The notes: a model not told the origin generated them from the sequence alone. A DNA stretch of 8,733 nucleotides from Bacillota bacterium (GCA_023436525.1 JAEZIW010000236.1:1-8733), one strand, 5' to 3'; shown: positions 1-6,145, counted from the stretch's first letter. A program made the numbers and translations.

Positions 1-18
1 CGTTCGTGTCGTCGATTG

Positions 19-89
19 ACCGGCACTCGTCAAAGCTTCTCTCTCACAAATTTTTTCTTTTACAGAAGCTTCACATTAGCAATGCCGGT
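19..89. repeat. Nested inverted repeat (two-step hairpin)
   Basis: Outer arms are ACCGGCA (19-25) and TGCCGGT (83-89). Inner arms are AAGCTTCT (33-40) and AGAAGCTT (64-71). Both pairs are perfect and nested, so one 71-base hairpin with an asymmetric internal loop and a 23-base apical loop can form on either strand. CCGGCACTCGT (20-30) also recurs as CCGGTACTCGT (85-95) in direct orientation. There is no T-run just after it on plus, so it is not a standard terminator. The function is unknown. Confidence 0.4.
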
Positions 90-250
90 ACTCGTGCTCC
101 GCTCCTTTGCAATAAGCAAACACTTTCATACCAAGCTGCCATCATACCATACTCTCTTCAAGACCAGTATATACCCTTATCTATTCTTTTTTACGGGCAG
201 ACTGTTTCAAAGCCGACTGAAGAGTTTAAATATCATTTTTATATGCTATC

Positions 251-278
251 TAGTGTTATAATATCACACATAATATCA
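251..278. promoter_or_regulatory. Candidate promoter/operator with 12-bp-spaced repeats
   Basis: ATAATATCA occurs twice, at 258-266 and 270-278, a 12-bp period close to one helical turn. The first copy overlaps a TATAAT box (257-262) and lies inside a 17-bp near-palindrome (253-269, GTGT...ACAC, with one mismatched pair). No good -35 hexamer is visible 17 bp upstream. The arrangement resembles a regulator site over a -10 box, but no known regulator can be assigned. Confidence 0.3.
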
Positions 279-405
279 TTGTTGTATAGTGTTTCGACAA
301 AAATAGTGTAAAAATTAGAAAGAATACGCATATAATCAAGATAAATTTTAGAATTAATCAATTATTATAAAGAAAAAGAATATTTTCAGGGAAATATAAA
401 GAAAC

Positions 406-879
406 ATGACGACTATTACAGTGTATAAAGAGCGGCGTATACTGGAATGTAACAAAAACGGGCGCATTATATTCGCCTGCGAAATCGGCCTTGGCGCCGC
501 ACCTTTGGGACATAAAACACGCGAGGGCGACGGCAAAACCCCGGAAGGGCACTACACCGTGTGTACGCGCAATGAACAGTCTAAATACACACTGTTTTTG
601 GGGCTCAGCTACCCCTCGTTAAGCGATGCTAAGGCAGGCTTCTCAGCCGGGCTCATTTCTGCATCCGAGCTGGAAGCGGTTGCTCTCGCGCATCAAAACG
701 GCCTCCGCCCACCATGGAACACGGACTTGGGCGGACAGATTGGCATACACGGCGGCGGTATCGAAAAAAACGGCAGCCTCATCGACAATACCGCAGGCTG
801 CATCGCGCTGCGCGATTCAGATATCCTTACGCTCTGGGCGCTGGCCCCTATCGGCTCACGCGTTATCATCCTTCCTTAA
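406..879 (+). CDS. L,D-transpeptidase (YkuD-fold) family protein without signal peptide
   Basis: A 157-residue protein of the YkuD/L,D-transpeptidase family. These enzymes make 3-3 peptidoglycan cross-links or attach proteins to the wall, using a catalytic cysteine that is insensitive to most beta-lactams other than carbapenems. The signature is clear: IGIHGGG with His115, then TAGCIALRDSD with catalytic Cys132 and Arg136, 16 residues later, close to the family spacing. GDGKTPEG (41-48) matches the usual N-terminal GDxxTPxG element. The protein is essentially one catalytic domain. There is no signal peptide or membrane segment, and an in-frame TAA at 397-399 rules out a longer N-terminus. That is odd for a wall enzyme, so the substrate and location are uncertain. 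The ribosome site is weak (AGGGA, 388-392, far from the ATG). The repressor gene follows 96 bases later on the same strand but has its own promoter-like region. Confidence 0.85.
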   Translation: MTTITVYKERRILECNKNGRIIFACEIGLGAAPLGHKTREGDGKTPEGHYTVCTRNEQSKYTLFLGLSYPSLSDAKAGFSAGLISASELEAVALAHQNGLRPPWNTDLGGQIGIHGGGIEKNGSLIDNTAGCIALRDSDILTLWALAPIGSRVIILP

Positions 880-883
880 ATTC

Positions 884-901
884 CAAAATTTTAGAATTTT
901 G
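884..901. repeat. AT-rich palindrome between the transpeptidase and repressor genes
   Basis: CAAAATTTTAGAATTTTG has 7-bp arms (CAAAATT/AATTTTG) around TTAG. It starts 4 bases after the transpeptidase stop codon and ends 3 bases before the TTGACA box of the next promoter. The stem has little GC, so termination would be weak. It could equally be a protein site or an UP-like element. Confidence 0.35.
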
Positions 902-904
902 TTA

Positions 905-931
905 TTGACAGTTTTGATGTTACGTTGTAAT
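905..931 (+). promoter_or_regulatory. Promoter of the repressor/M56 operon
   Basis: A perfect -35 box TTGACA lies at 905-910. The best -10 candidate is TGTAAT (926-931, 5 of 6) with a short 15-bp spacer. A 17-bp spacer instead gives TAATGT (928-933), a poor match. Either -10 lies inside the repeat array at 918-949, as expected for an autorepressed BlaI-type operon. Confidence 0.5.
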
Positions 932-949
932 GTTACATTGTAACGTTAC
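918..949. promoter_or_regulatory. Probable BlaI/MecI-type operator array
   Basis: Two adjacent 13-bp direct repeats, TGTTACGTTGTAA (918-930) and TGTTACATTGTAA (931-943), are followed by CGTTAC. The second contains the perfect palindrome GTTACATTGTAAC (932-944). Overlapping it is another perfect palindrome, GTAACGTTAC (940-949). BlaI/MecI/CopY proteins are known to bind TACA-NN-TGTA-type dyads. Here the half-sites are the same (TTACA/TGTAA) but the central spacer is one base. The position over the -10 box and directly in front of the repressor gene supports autorepression. Confidence 0.6.
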
Positions 950-975
950 CGACTGTGATGTTGAGGAGGTTTCTA

Positions 976-1353
976 ATGAGCATTCCCAAAATCGGCGAAA
1001 GCGAATGGTATGTGCTAAAAGCGCTGTGGGAGAAAACGCCCATGAGCGGCAACGATATCGTCAAAGCCGTCAGCGCCCACACCGACTGGTCTCAAAGCAC
1101 GATTCTCACGATGCTGCGGCGACTCGTCAAGAAAAAAGCGGTGGGCGTTGAGCAGCAGAGCGTGATGATGTATTACCCGCTGCTCAGTGAGCACGATGTG
1201 GTCCGCATGGAAACAGATCAGTTTCTAAAGCGCGTGTATAAGGGCAGCGTGAATCTGCTCGTCAAAGGCTTTCTGGAAAACGGTTCGCTGACCGAGCAGG
1301 AAATCGACGAGCTCAAATCGCTCATCAGCCCGAGAAAGGAAGATCAGCCATGA
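976..1353 (+). CDS. BlaI/MecI/CopY-family transcriptional repressor
   Basis: A 125-residue winged-helix repressor. The first ~75 residues match the BlaI/MecI DNA-binding domain: IGESEWYVLKALWE at the start, then DWSQSTILTMLRRLVKKKAV (38-57) covering the recognition helix and the start of the wing. Residues ~76-120 form the helical dimerisation part, ending in LTEQEIDELKSLI. In staphylococcal BlaI the inactivating cut is at an Asn-Phe bond in the C-terminal domain. The matching stretch here reads LLVKGFLENG, so that Asn is a Gly (98). The start at 976 is chosen because GAGGAGG (963-969) lies 6 bases upstream. The in-frame ATG at 955 would add seven residues and has no such site. The stop overlaps the next start (ATGA), so the two genes are translationally coupled. 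By family knowledge it should dimerise on the operator at 918-949 and control its own operon. Whether it also controls the transpeptidase gene is not evident, as no similar dyad was found upstream of 406. Confidence 0.9.
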   Translation: MSIPKIGESEWYVLKALWEKTPMSGNDIVKAVSAHTDWSQSTILTMLRRLVKKKAVGVEQQSVMMYYPLLSEHDVVRMETDQFLKRVYKGSVNLLVKGFLENGSLTEQEIDELKSLISPRKEDQP

Positions 1354-3314
1354 CCTCGATGTTTGAAGCCATACTTCGCATTTCGGTTGAGGCCTCCGCG
1401 CTCTGCGTGCTTGTGCTTATCGCGCGGCTGATTGTCGGGCGGCGGCCCGGGCGGCTGCTGACTTTGCTTTATGCGCTGATTGCTGTACGGCTGATCGTGC
1501 CGTTTTCGGTGAGCAGCCCCTTAAGCATCCATAATATCTGGCGCGAACCTCAAAAGCAGATCGCTGCCGCTATCGACAACGAGGCTGCCGAAGCGATGCA
1601 AGTTTTTGAAACACCCGATTTGGCCGTTGTTCCGATTGATCAGCAGCCAAAACCAACCGTCATCTCAACTACCGTCAGCCCGTCTGCTGCCGCAACACTC
1701 GAACCGTCTGCCCAACCGCTGACCATGGCCGAAATTGCAGCGCTGGTTTGGATTTTGGGTATGATTGTGCTGTCCGGCACCATACTGACAGGCAACGCGC
1801 TGTTTCTGCGGCGCATTCGGCGTAACCGGTACTATAATGACGCTCATTTCATTGCACTGCTTGACGAGTGCAAGCAGTCGCTCGGTTTAAAGCGCAATAT
1901 CCGCACCGTCTGCGCGAGCGAAACGGGAACAGCCGCCGTCTACGGCGTGTTTTGCCCGGTGCTGCTGATTTCCCCCGCATCGTTCGAACAGCTGACCGAG
2001 ACGCAACAGCGCCACGTGCTGCTGCATGAGCTCTCGCACATTCGCCGCCGCGATACGCTGGTTTGTGCGGGCGCCACGGTGCTGAACGTCGTGTACTGGT
2101 TTAACCCGCTGGTGTGGCTCGCGTTCGCGCTGATGCGGCGCGATATCGAGGTGCAGTGCGACGCGCATGTGTTCCGCGGCCTGCCGGGAGCAGAGCGCGC
2201 CGATTATGCGGGAACGCTGCTGAAGCTGGCAGGCCCTGTGCAAACGCCAAAGCTTGCACCCGCGCTGTTTATCAGCAAGGCCAATATTAAAAGAAGAATT
2301 GTTATGATCATCAAGCATAAAAACAAATCCGCGCTTTTTACGGCCGTCGCGCTGCTGCTCACGGTGATTGTGGCGGTCACGGGCTGCACCACGGCTGTCG
2401 ATCAAAAGACAGAAACGATACCGCCCAAACCGTTGGCATCGGCTACGGCTGAAGCCACGCCCGAACCCACGCCATCGCCGACACCCACACCCGAAGCCAG
2501 TAAGCCTGCTGTCGAGCCGGAACTGATGGCATCATTCACGATAGACAACAGCACGCATAACAATGAAAACCGTATGGCCAACATACAAAAAGCCGCCGAT
2601 ATGATTAACGGCATTGTGATAAAACCCGGCGAAACGTTTTCCATCAACGACACTTTGGGGCCGCGTAATACCAGTATGGGATGGCAAGCAGCCCCGGGAA
2701 TCAAAGGCGGTGCTTATGTTTCGGAAATCGGCAGCGGTGTCTGCGCTGTGGCAACCGCACTGTATAACGCAGCAATTCGTGCGGAACTGGATGTCGTTGA
2801 CCGCACTCACAGTGCCATTCCATCCGATCAAGTTGACGGCGGACTGGATGCCACGATCAGCACGGGCGGCCCCGATTTGAAAATCAAAAACCCATACAAC
2901 AGCAATGTGACCATAGAAGCCAAGCTGGAGGATCTGCTGTTAACCATCAGCGTTTATGGCCCCCCGATGGCCTACAAGGTTGATTTCTATTCCGAAAAGA
3001 TCAACGATAAGAACGTCGAGCCTGTTATGACATACATCTACAGCACCGCCATCGCACCCGACGGAACGAAGCTTGCGCCCGGAGAATCTTATGAGTACAG
3101 AATGGGTAGGTCGCCGATTGGATACAATATTTATAAGCTTTATTACGATGCTGACGGCAAAGAAATAAAGCGGGAGCAGTTTGAGAAATCGACGTTTAAG
3201 GCTGTTGAAGGTATCGTTTACGTCAACGGGCCTGACCCTGCCACAGTTGCATCCGAATCCGGCGCGGAACCGCCCCCCGCCCCAACACCCATGCCCTCCG
3301 CAAAGGTTAAATAA
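1350..3314 (+). CDS. BlaR1-like M56 metallopeptidase with fused VanW and G5-like extracellular domains
   Basis: A 654-residue membrane sensor/protease. The N-terminal ~320 residues are an M56 (BlaR1/MecR1) module: membrane segments near 10-30, 35-53, 126-152 and 236-262, zinc motif HELSH (226-230, followed by IRRRD) and third ligand Glu267 in IEVQCD. A further membrane segment (328-345) ends in VTGC (346). Next comes a Pro/Thr/Glu linker (357-390), then a VanW domain (~392-538), recognised by MANIQKAADMING...IKPGETFSIND, GPRNTSMGW, SGVCAVATALYNAAIRA and DATISTGGPDLKIKN. The tail (~543-627) looks like a G5 domain, with YYDADGKEIKREQ and a final EGIVYVNG. Classical BlaR1 has a penicillin-binding domain at the outer position, which is missing here. 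BlaR1 proteins relay ligand binding into a protease step that removes BlaI, so this protein probably does the same for a wall-related signal. The ATG overlaps the repressor stop by 4 bases, with AAGGA upstream. Domain calls are firm for M56 and VanW, moderate for G5. Confidence 0.88.
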   Translation: MTSMFEAILRISVEASALCVLVLIARLIVGRRPGRLLTLLYALIAVRLIVPFSVSSPLSIHNIWREPQKQIAAAIDNEAAEAMQVFETPDLAVVPIDQQPKPTVISTTVSPSAAATLEPSAQPLTMAEIAALVWILGMIVLSGTILTGNALFLRRIRRNRYYNDAHFIALLDECKQSLGLKRNIRTVCASETGTAAVYGVFCPVLLISPASFEQLTETQQRHVLLHELSHIRRRDTLVCAGATVLNVVYWFNPLVWLAFALMRRDIEVQCDAHVFRGLPGAERADYAGTLLKLAGPVQTPKLAPALFISKANIKRRIVMIIKHKNKSALFTAVALLLTVIVAVTGCTTAVDQKTETIPPKPLASATAEATPEPTPSPTPTPEASKPAVEPELMASFTIDNSTHNNENRMANIQKAADMINGIVIKPGETFSINDTLGPRNTSMGWQAAPGIKGGAYVSEIGSGVCAVATALYNAAIRAELDVVDRTHSAIPSDQVDGGLDATISTGGPDLKIKNPYNSNVTIEAKLEDLLLTISVYGPPMAYKVDFYSEKINDKNVEPVMTYIYSTAIAPDGTKLAPGESYEYRMGRSPIGYNIYKLYYDADGKEIKREQFEKSTFKAVEGIVYVNGPDPATVASESGAEPPPAPTPMPSAKVK

Positions 3315-3343
3315 TCGAATTATTAAGCCTGAGTCTATCAAAA

Positions 3344-3368
3344 AAGGGATGAGCACCGCTCATCCCTT
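3344..3368. terminator. Bidirectional rho-independent terminator
   Basis: A perfect 11-bp stem, AAGGGATGAGC (3344-3354) and GCTCATCCCTT (3358-3368), with loop ACC. Downstream on plus is GCTTTATTTTTC; on minus the stem runs into a T-run (complement of AAAAAA ending at 3345). It lies 29 bases after the M56 stop and 3 bases beyond the stop of the convergent minus-strand gene, so it serves both. Confidence 0.85.
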
Positions 3369-3371
3369 GCT

Positions 3372-4319
3372 TTATTTTTCGGTTGTTTCGCCTTCTATGC
3401 CCTTAAGCAGGCCTTCGTCATACACGCACCGCGGAAAATCATGCTTGTGCGATTCAAAGCTCATGCCGTTAAGATTCTCATAGCTGTGCCCCGTCCCCAC
3501 CTCAATAATAAGAGATTTGAGCCACATGCAAATGTATTCCGCACCGCACTTTTTGTTAATGCGCGCGTTGCCGTACAAATCGTCTCCCACCACCGGCAGC
3601 CCGGCATACGCCAGATGCGCCCGAACCTGATGCAGTGCATTGGTGACAGGCCGCACTTTAACCAGAGACATCGCTTCGCCTTGTGCCAGCTTTTGATACC
3701 GCGTCACGATGGGCTTTGAGTCCTTCCGAAACTGGCTGACGATCTGGACGCGCCGCCCCGCTTTGTCTCGCATCAGATACCCCATCAGTTCCTCGCTCTC
3801 GCCTGCAGCGCCCTGTACCGCGCAGTAATAATAGCGCGAAAGCCGGCGCTGATTGAGCGCTTCAGCCAAAAACAGATACGCGTCCTCATGCTTGGCCATA
3901 ATGAGCAGGCCGCTCACATATTCTTCGAGCGGATACAAAAGGTATGGCACCATCAGCGCATCAAGATTGTATTCGCCGCGCTTTTTCATGTAGTATTCCA
4001 CCATATCCACGGCGTTCACTTCGCCTTCATCCGAGCGCGACAGCAGCCCCGCAGGTTTGTCTACAATAATGATGTTTTCATCCTGATACACGATGACGGG
4101 CATCAGATCAATGCCGAGTATGTCTCCCGGAATATAAATATGAACGATATCGCCCTGCTTCACGGCGTCGTCGCCAAAAGCATCTTCCCCATTCACCGTG
4201 ATAAACTGCTTTTTCATCGCGGTTCGAATGGCTTTGGGAGCGAAATCCGGATATGCTTCCGTGAGCAGATCAAAAAGCTCCCGCCCGGCTTGCTGCTCTG
4301 AGACTGTGAATGAAACCAT
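3372..4319 (-). CDS. RluA-family pseudouridine synthase homologue with degenerate catalytic motif
   Basis: A 315-residue protein with the RluA architecture: an S4-like RNA-binding N-terminus (residues ~1-65, IRTAMKKQFITVNGEDAF) and a pseudouridine synthase core. Recognisable core elements are ENIIIVDKPAGLLS (81-94), SGLLIMAK (136-143), LSRYYYCAVQG (160-170), IVTRYQKL (204-211), and LHQVRAHLAYAGLPVVGDDLYG (229-250). Active family members have HRLD with the catalytic aspartate just before the SGLL segment. Here it reads YPLE (129-132), so His, Arg and Asp are all replaced, with Glu132 in the Asp position. I checked this at DNA level: the codons are TAT CCG CTC GAA. The usual TGRTHQIR is VTNALHQVR. 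The frame is intact and full length. It may therefore bind RNA without isomerising uridine, or have altered chemistry. It appears monocistronic, with a promoter candidate at 4354-4382 and GGGGTGA before the ATG. Confidence 0.82.
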   Translation of the reverse strand: MVSFTVSEQQAGRELFDLLTEAYPDFAPKAIRTAMKKQFITVNGEDAFGDDAVKQGDIVHIYIPGDILGIDLMPVIVYQDENIIIVDKPAGLLSRSDEGEVNAVDMVEYYMKKRGEYNLDALMVPYLLYPLEEYVSGLLIMAKHEDAYLFLAEALNQRRLSRYYYCAVQGAAGESEELMGYLMRDKAGRRVQIVSQFRKDSKPIVTRYQKLAQGEAMSLVKVRPVTNALHQVRAHLAYAGLPVVGDDLYGNARINKKCGAEYICMWLKSLIIEVGTGHSYENLNGMSFESHKHDFPRCVYDEGLLKGIEGETTEK

Positions 4320-4353
4320 TTGTCACCCCAATAATAATACTAAGACAGGCTTA

Positions 4354-4382
4354 ATACTATAACAGCGCGATGCTTTCGTCAA
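4354..4382 (-). promoter_or_regulatory. Probable promoter of the RluA-like gene
   Basis: Reading on minus, TTGACG (4377-4382) and TAGTAT (4354-4359) are separated by 17 bp. An overlapping TATAGT (4356-4361) would give a 15-bp spacer. The promoter lies 35-60 bases upstream of the ATG at 4319 and after the terminator of the preceding operon. Confidence 0.5.
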
Positions 4383-4425
4383 GAATGTCAGGGCCGTGTG
4401 CAAAACGATTTGCATTGATAAGAGA

Positions 4426-4458
4426 AAGCAGGAACCGCAAAGACTGTGGTTCCTGCTT
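4426..4458 (-). terminator. Terminator of the amt-glnK operon
   Basis: AAGCAGGAACC (4426-4436) pairs perfectly with GGTTCCTGCTT (4448-4458). The stem can extend by three more pairs (one of them G-U) to leave a 5-base loop. It lies about 45 bases beyond the PII stop. On minus it is followed by TCTCTTATC, a weak T-tract, so termination may be incomplete. Confidence 0.65.
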
Positions 4459-4504
4459 AAGCTTTGTATATTCTGGTATTATTCGGTTGAGCTTGTTGGC
4501 AGAT

Positions 4505-4846
4505 CTATTTGATTGCGTCGTCTCCGCGTTCTTTTGTTCTTATACGGATCGCATCGGCGACTTCATAAACAAATATCTTCCCATCACCGTATTCGCCGGT
4601 ATATACCTTTTCGATAATACCATTGATCACTGCGTCCGCCTTATCATCCGACACGACTGTTTCAATTTTGATCTTGGGCAGAAAATTGTAGTCGATCTCG
4701 GTACCACGCACGAATTCCTTCCAGCCCTTTTGGTTTCCGCAGCCCATCACCTGTGTAATGCTGAGGCCGTTGAGCTTGAGTGAATCCAATATTTCTCTTA
4801 CGTCTTCCATTCTCTCAGGACGAATGTAAGCTTCAATTTTCTTCAT
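4505..4846 (-). CDS. glnK: PII nitrogen regulatory protein (GlnK/GlnB family)
   Basis: A 113-residue PII protein, the normal length. PII trimers bind ATP/ADP and 2-oxoglutarate and, for GlnK types, plug Amt channels through the T-loop when nitrogen is plentiful. Visible family elements are MKKIEAYIRPERMEDVREIL at the start, QKGWKEFVRG (39-48, with Gln39 and Arg47), NFLPKIKIE (54-62), TGEYGDGKIFVYEV (83-96) and IRIRT (100-104). At the uridylylation position the residue is Ile51, not Tyr, so classical GlnD modification at that site is not possible. Tyr53 is nearby. The start at 4846 is chosen for AAAGGAAG (4854-4861) 7 bases upstream and the conserved MKKI start. The in-frame TTG at 4864 would add six unconserved residues. 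The gene follows amt after 23 bases, in one operon, so the adjacent transporter is the likely partner. Confidence 0.93.
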   Translation of the reverse strand: MKKIEAYIRPERMEDVREILDSLKLNGLSITQVMGCGNQKGWKEFVRGTEIDYNFLPKIKIETVVSDDKADAVINGIIEKVYTGEYGDGKIFVYEVADAIRIRTKERGDDAIK

Positions 4847-4853
4847 ATCGATA

Positions 4854-4861
4854 CTTCCTTT
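4854..4861 (-). promoter_or_regulatory. Ribosome binding site fixing the glnK start
   Basis: AAAGGAAG on minus lies 7 bases before the ATG at 4846. It overlaps the first codons of a possible TTG start at 4864, which argues against that longer start. Confidence 0.7.
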
Positions 4862-4869
4862 CAAGTTTC

Positions 4870-6105
4870 TTAGTCCATGCCATTAAATGCAGGATAAGCC
4901 GTTTCACCATGCTCAGAAGCATCCAGACCCAGTTCTTCGTTCTTCGGCGTGACCTTGATGCCCTTCGTGCACAGAGACGCGATACCCGTTGCAATCAGCG
5001 TACCGACTACCGCAATAAGAATTGTGATGCCGATGGCTTCAAGCTGAGCGACGAACAAACTTGTTTCACCGTAGACCAAACCGTTCCACTGTGCCGCAGG
5101 GTTGATGGCAGACTGTGCGAACAGACCTGTTGCAATTCCACCCCAGATACCGCCGATACCATGGCAGCCAAACACGTCGAGAGCATCATCGTAGCTGAAC
5201 TTCTTCTTCACAACCGTGATAAAGAAGTAGCAGATGGGGCTGACCAGAGCACCAATGATAATTGAAGCCCATATCGGCACGAAACCGGCACCTGGTGTGA
5301 TGGCAACAAGACCGATAACCATACCTGTTGAAGCGCCAACCAGGGTCGGCTTGCCATTGGTGAATACTTCAATGAGCATCCATGAAAGCATAGCCGCTGC
5401 CGCAGATGTGTTGGTTGTCATAAAGGCGTGGATCGCAAGCTCGTTGGAGGCACATGCGCTGCCGCCGTTGAAACCAAACCAGCCGAACCAGAGAAGAGCG
5501 GCCCCGAGGAACACAAACGGAGCGTTATGCGGATGGTAAGTGGCTTTTCCGTAGTTCTTACGCTTTCCGAGAATAATGGCAAGCACAAGAGCACTGACAC
5601 CGGAGCTGATATGAACAACGTTACCACCGGCAAAGTCGACTGAACCGATGTCGAACAGCAAACCACCGCCCCATACCATGTGGGCAAGCGGGTAGTACAC
5701 AATCAGCGACCAGATTGTCGTAAAAATCACGAGCGAGGAGAACTTCATTCTCTCAGCGATTGCGCCTGTGATGAGTGCCGGTGTGATGATGGCGAACATC
5801 ATCTGGAATATCGCGAATAACAGCGTGTTCGGATAAGGCAGCGTCATGTCAGTAAAGCCATTAAAATTCAGTCCGACCCAATTTAAATCACCAATGATAC
5901 CGCCTGTGTCCCCGCTAAAGGACAGTGAAAAGCCGATTAAAACCCATAAGATTGATGCAACGCCCATCAGCACAGCAGAAGACATGATCGTGTTAACGAT
6001 ATTCTTGCGCTTTACAAGACCTCCATAAAAGAAAGCCAGGCCCGGTGTCATAATGAAAACCAGTGCCGATGATGTTAGCATCCATGCTACATCCCCATGA
6101 TCCAT
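4870..6105 (-). CDS. amtB: Ammonium transporter (Amt/MEP/Rh family)
   Basis: A 411-residue integral membrane protein of normal Amt length. Amt trimers take up ammonium through a hydrophobic pore lined by two histidines. Both are present: His165 in GGNVVHISSG and His315 in DVFGCHGIGGIWGG. Asp157 in VDFAGG matches the conserved structural aspartate near the recruitment site, and MMFAIITPALITGAIAERMKF (102-122) and LWFGWFGFNGGSA (205-217) are family hallmarks. Hydrophobic segments run throughout, as expected for 11 helices. The cytoplasmic tail has ELGLDASEHGE (391-401), the conserved C-terminal motif that couples subunits and contacts PII. The start is fixed by AGGGAGG (6114-6120 on plus coordinates) upstream of ATG 6105. 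It is co-transcribed with the PII gene that follows. A leader with a terminator-like hairpin (6146-6187) precedes it. Confidence 0.95.
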   Translation of the reverse strand: MDHGDVAWMLTSSALVFIMTPGLAFFYGGLVKRKNIVNTIMSSAVLMGVASILWVLIGFSLSFSGDTGGIIGDLNWVGLNFNGFTDMTLPYPNTLLFAIFQMMFAIITPALITGAIAERMKFSSLVIFTTIWSLIVYYPLAHMVWGGGLLFDIGSVDFAGGNVVHISSGVSALVLAIILGKRKNYGKATYHPHNAPFVFLGAALLWFGWFGFNGGSACASNELAIHAFMTTNTSAAAAMLSWMLIEVFTNGKPTLVGASTGMVIGLVAITPGAGFVPIWASIIIGALVSPICYFFITVVKKKFSYDDALDVFGCHGIGGIWGGIATGLFAQSAINPAAQWNGLVYGETSLFVAQLEAIGITILIAVVGTLIATGIASLCTKGIKVTPKNEELGLDASEHGETAYPAFNGMD

Positions 6106-6145
6106 AAAACTTTCCTCCCTTAATTTATTATTTAAATTTATAAAT

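Larger units (their letters stand above)
1..405. other. AT-rich intergenic region upstream of the L,D-transpeptidase gene
   Basis: I see no convincing gene here. The short open frames (6-311 and 16-261 on plus, 354-552 on minus) lack good ribosome binding sites and give low-complexity translations rich in Phe, Ser, Leu and Ile with no family resemblance. The region holds a nested inverted repeat (19-89), a repeat/palindrome cluster around a TATAAT box (251-278), and a second TATAAT at 331-336 with no clear -35 box. The last 150 bases are extremely A-rich. This is probably the regulatory region of the gene at 406, possibly with the 3' end of an upstream transcript. Confidence 0.6.

Noticed and set aside
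6..311. Plus-strand open frames of 101 and 81 codons (6-311, 16-261)
   Set aside because: No good ribosome site, low-complexity translation, overlapping each other and an inverted repeat, and no resemblance to a known family.
955..975. Seven-residue longer start for the repressor
   Set aside because: The ATG at 955 has no ribosome site, whereas GAGGAGG at 963-969 points to 976 and homologous repressors start at about that point.
1887..2405. 172-codon minus-strand frame inside the M56 gene
   Set aside because: Antisense shadow of a well-supported coding frame; the translation is Arg/His/Gln-rich and unlike a folded protein.
3372..4319. RluA-like gene as a pseudogene
   Set aside because: The frame is open over 315 codons, the ribosome site, promoter and terminator are present, and only the signature motifs are altered, so a kept but changed function is more likely than decay.
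3888..4783. Plus-strand frames opposite the RluA-like and PII genes (3888-4301, 4370-4783)
   Set aside because: Both largely overlap strongly conserved genes on the other strand, and the second runs through the operon terminator and the RluA-like promoter spacer.
4847..4864. TTG start for the PII protein at 4864
   Set aside because: It would place the ribosome site inside the coding region and add six residues not found in PII proteins.
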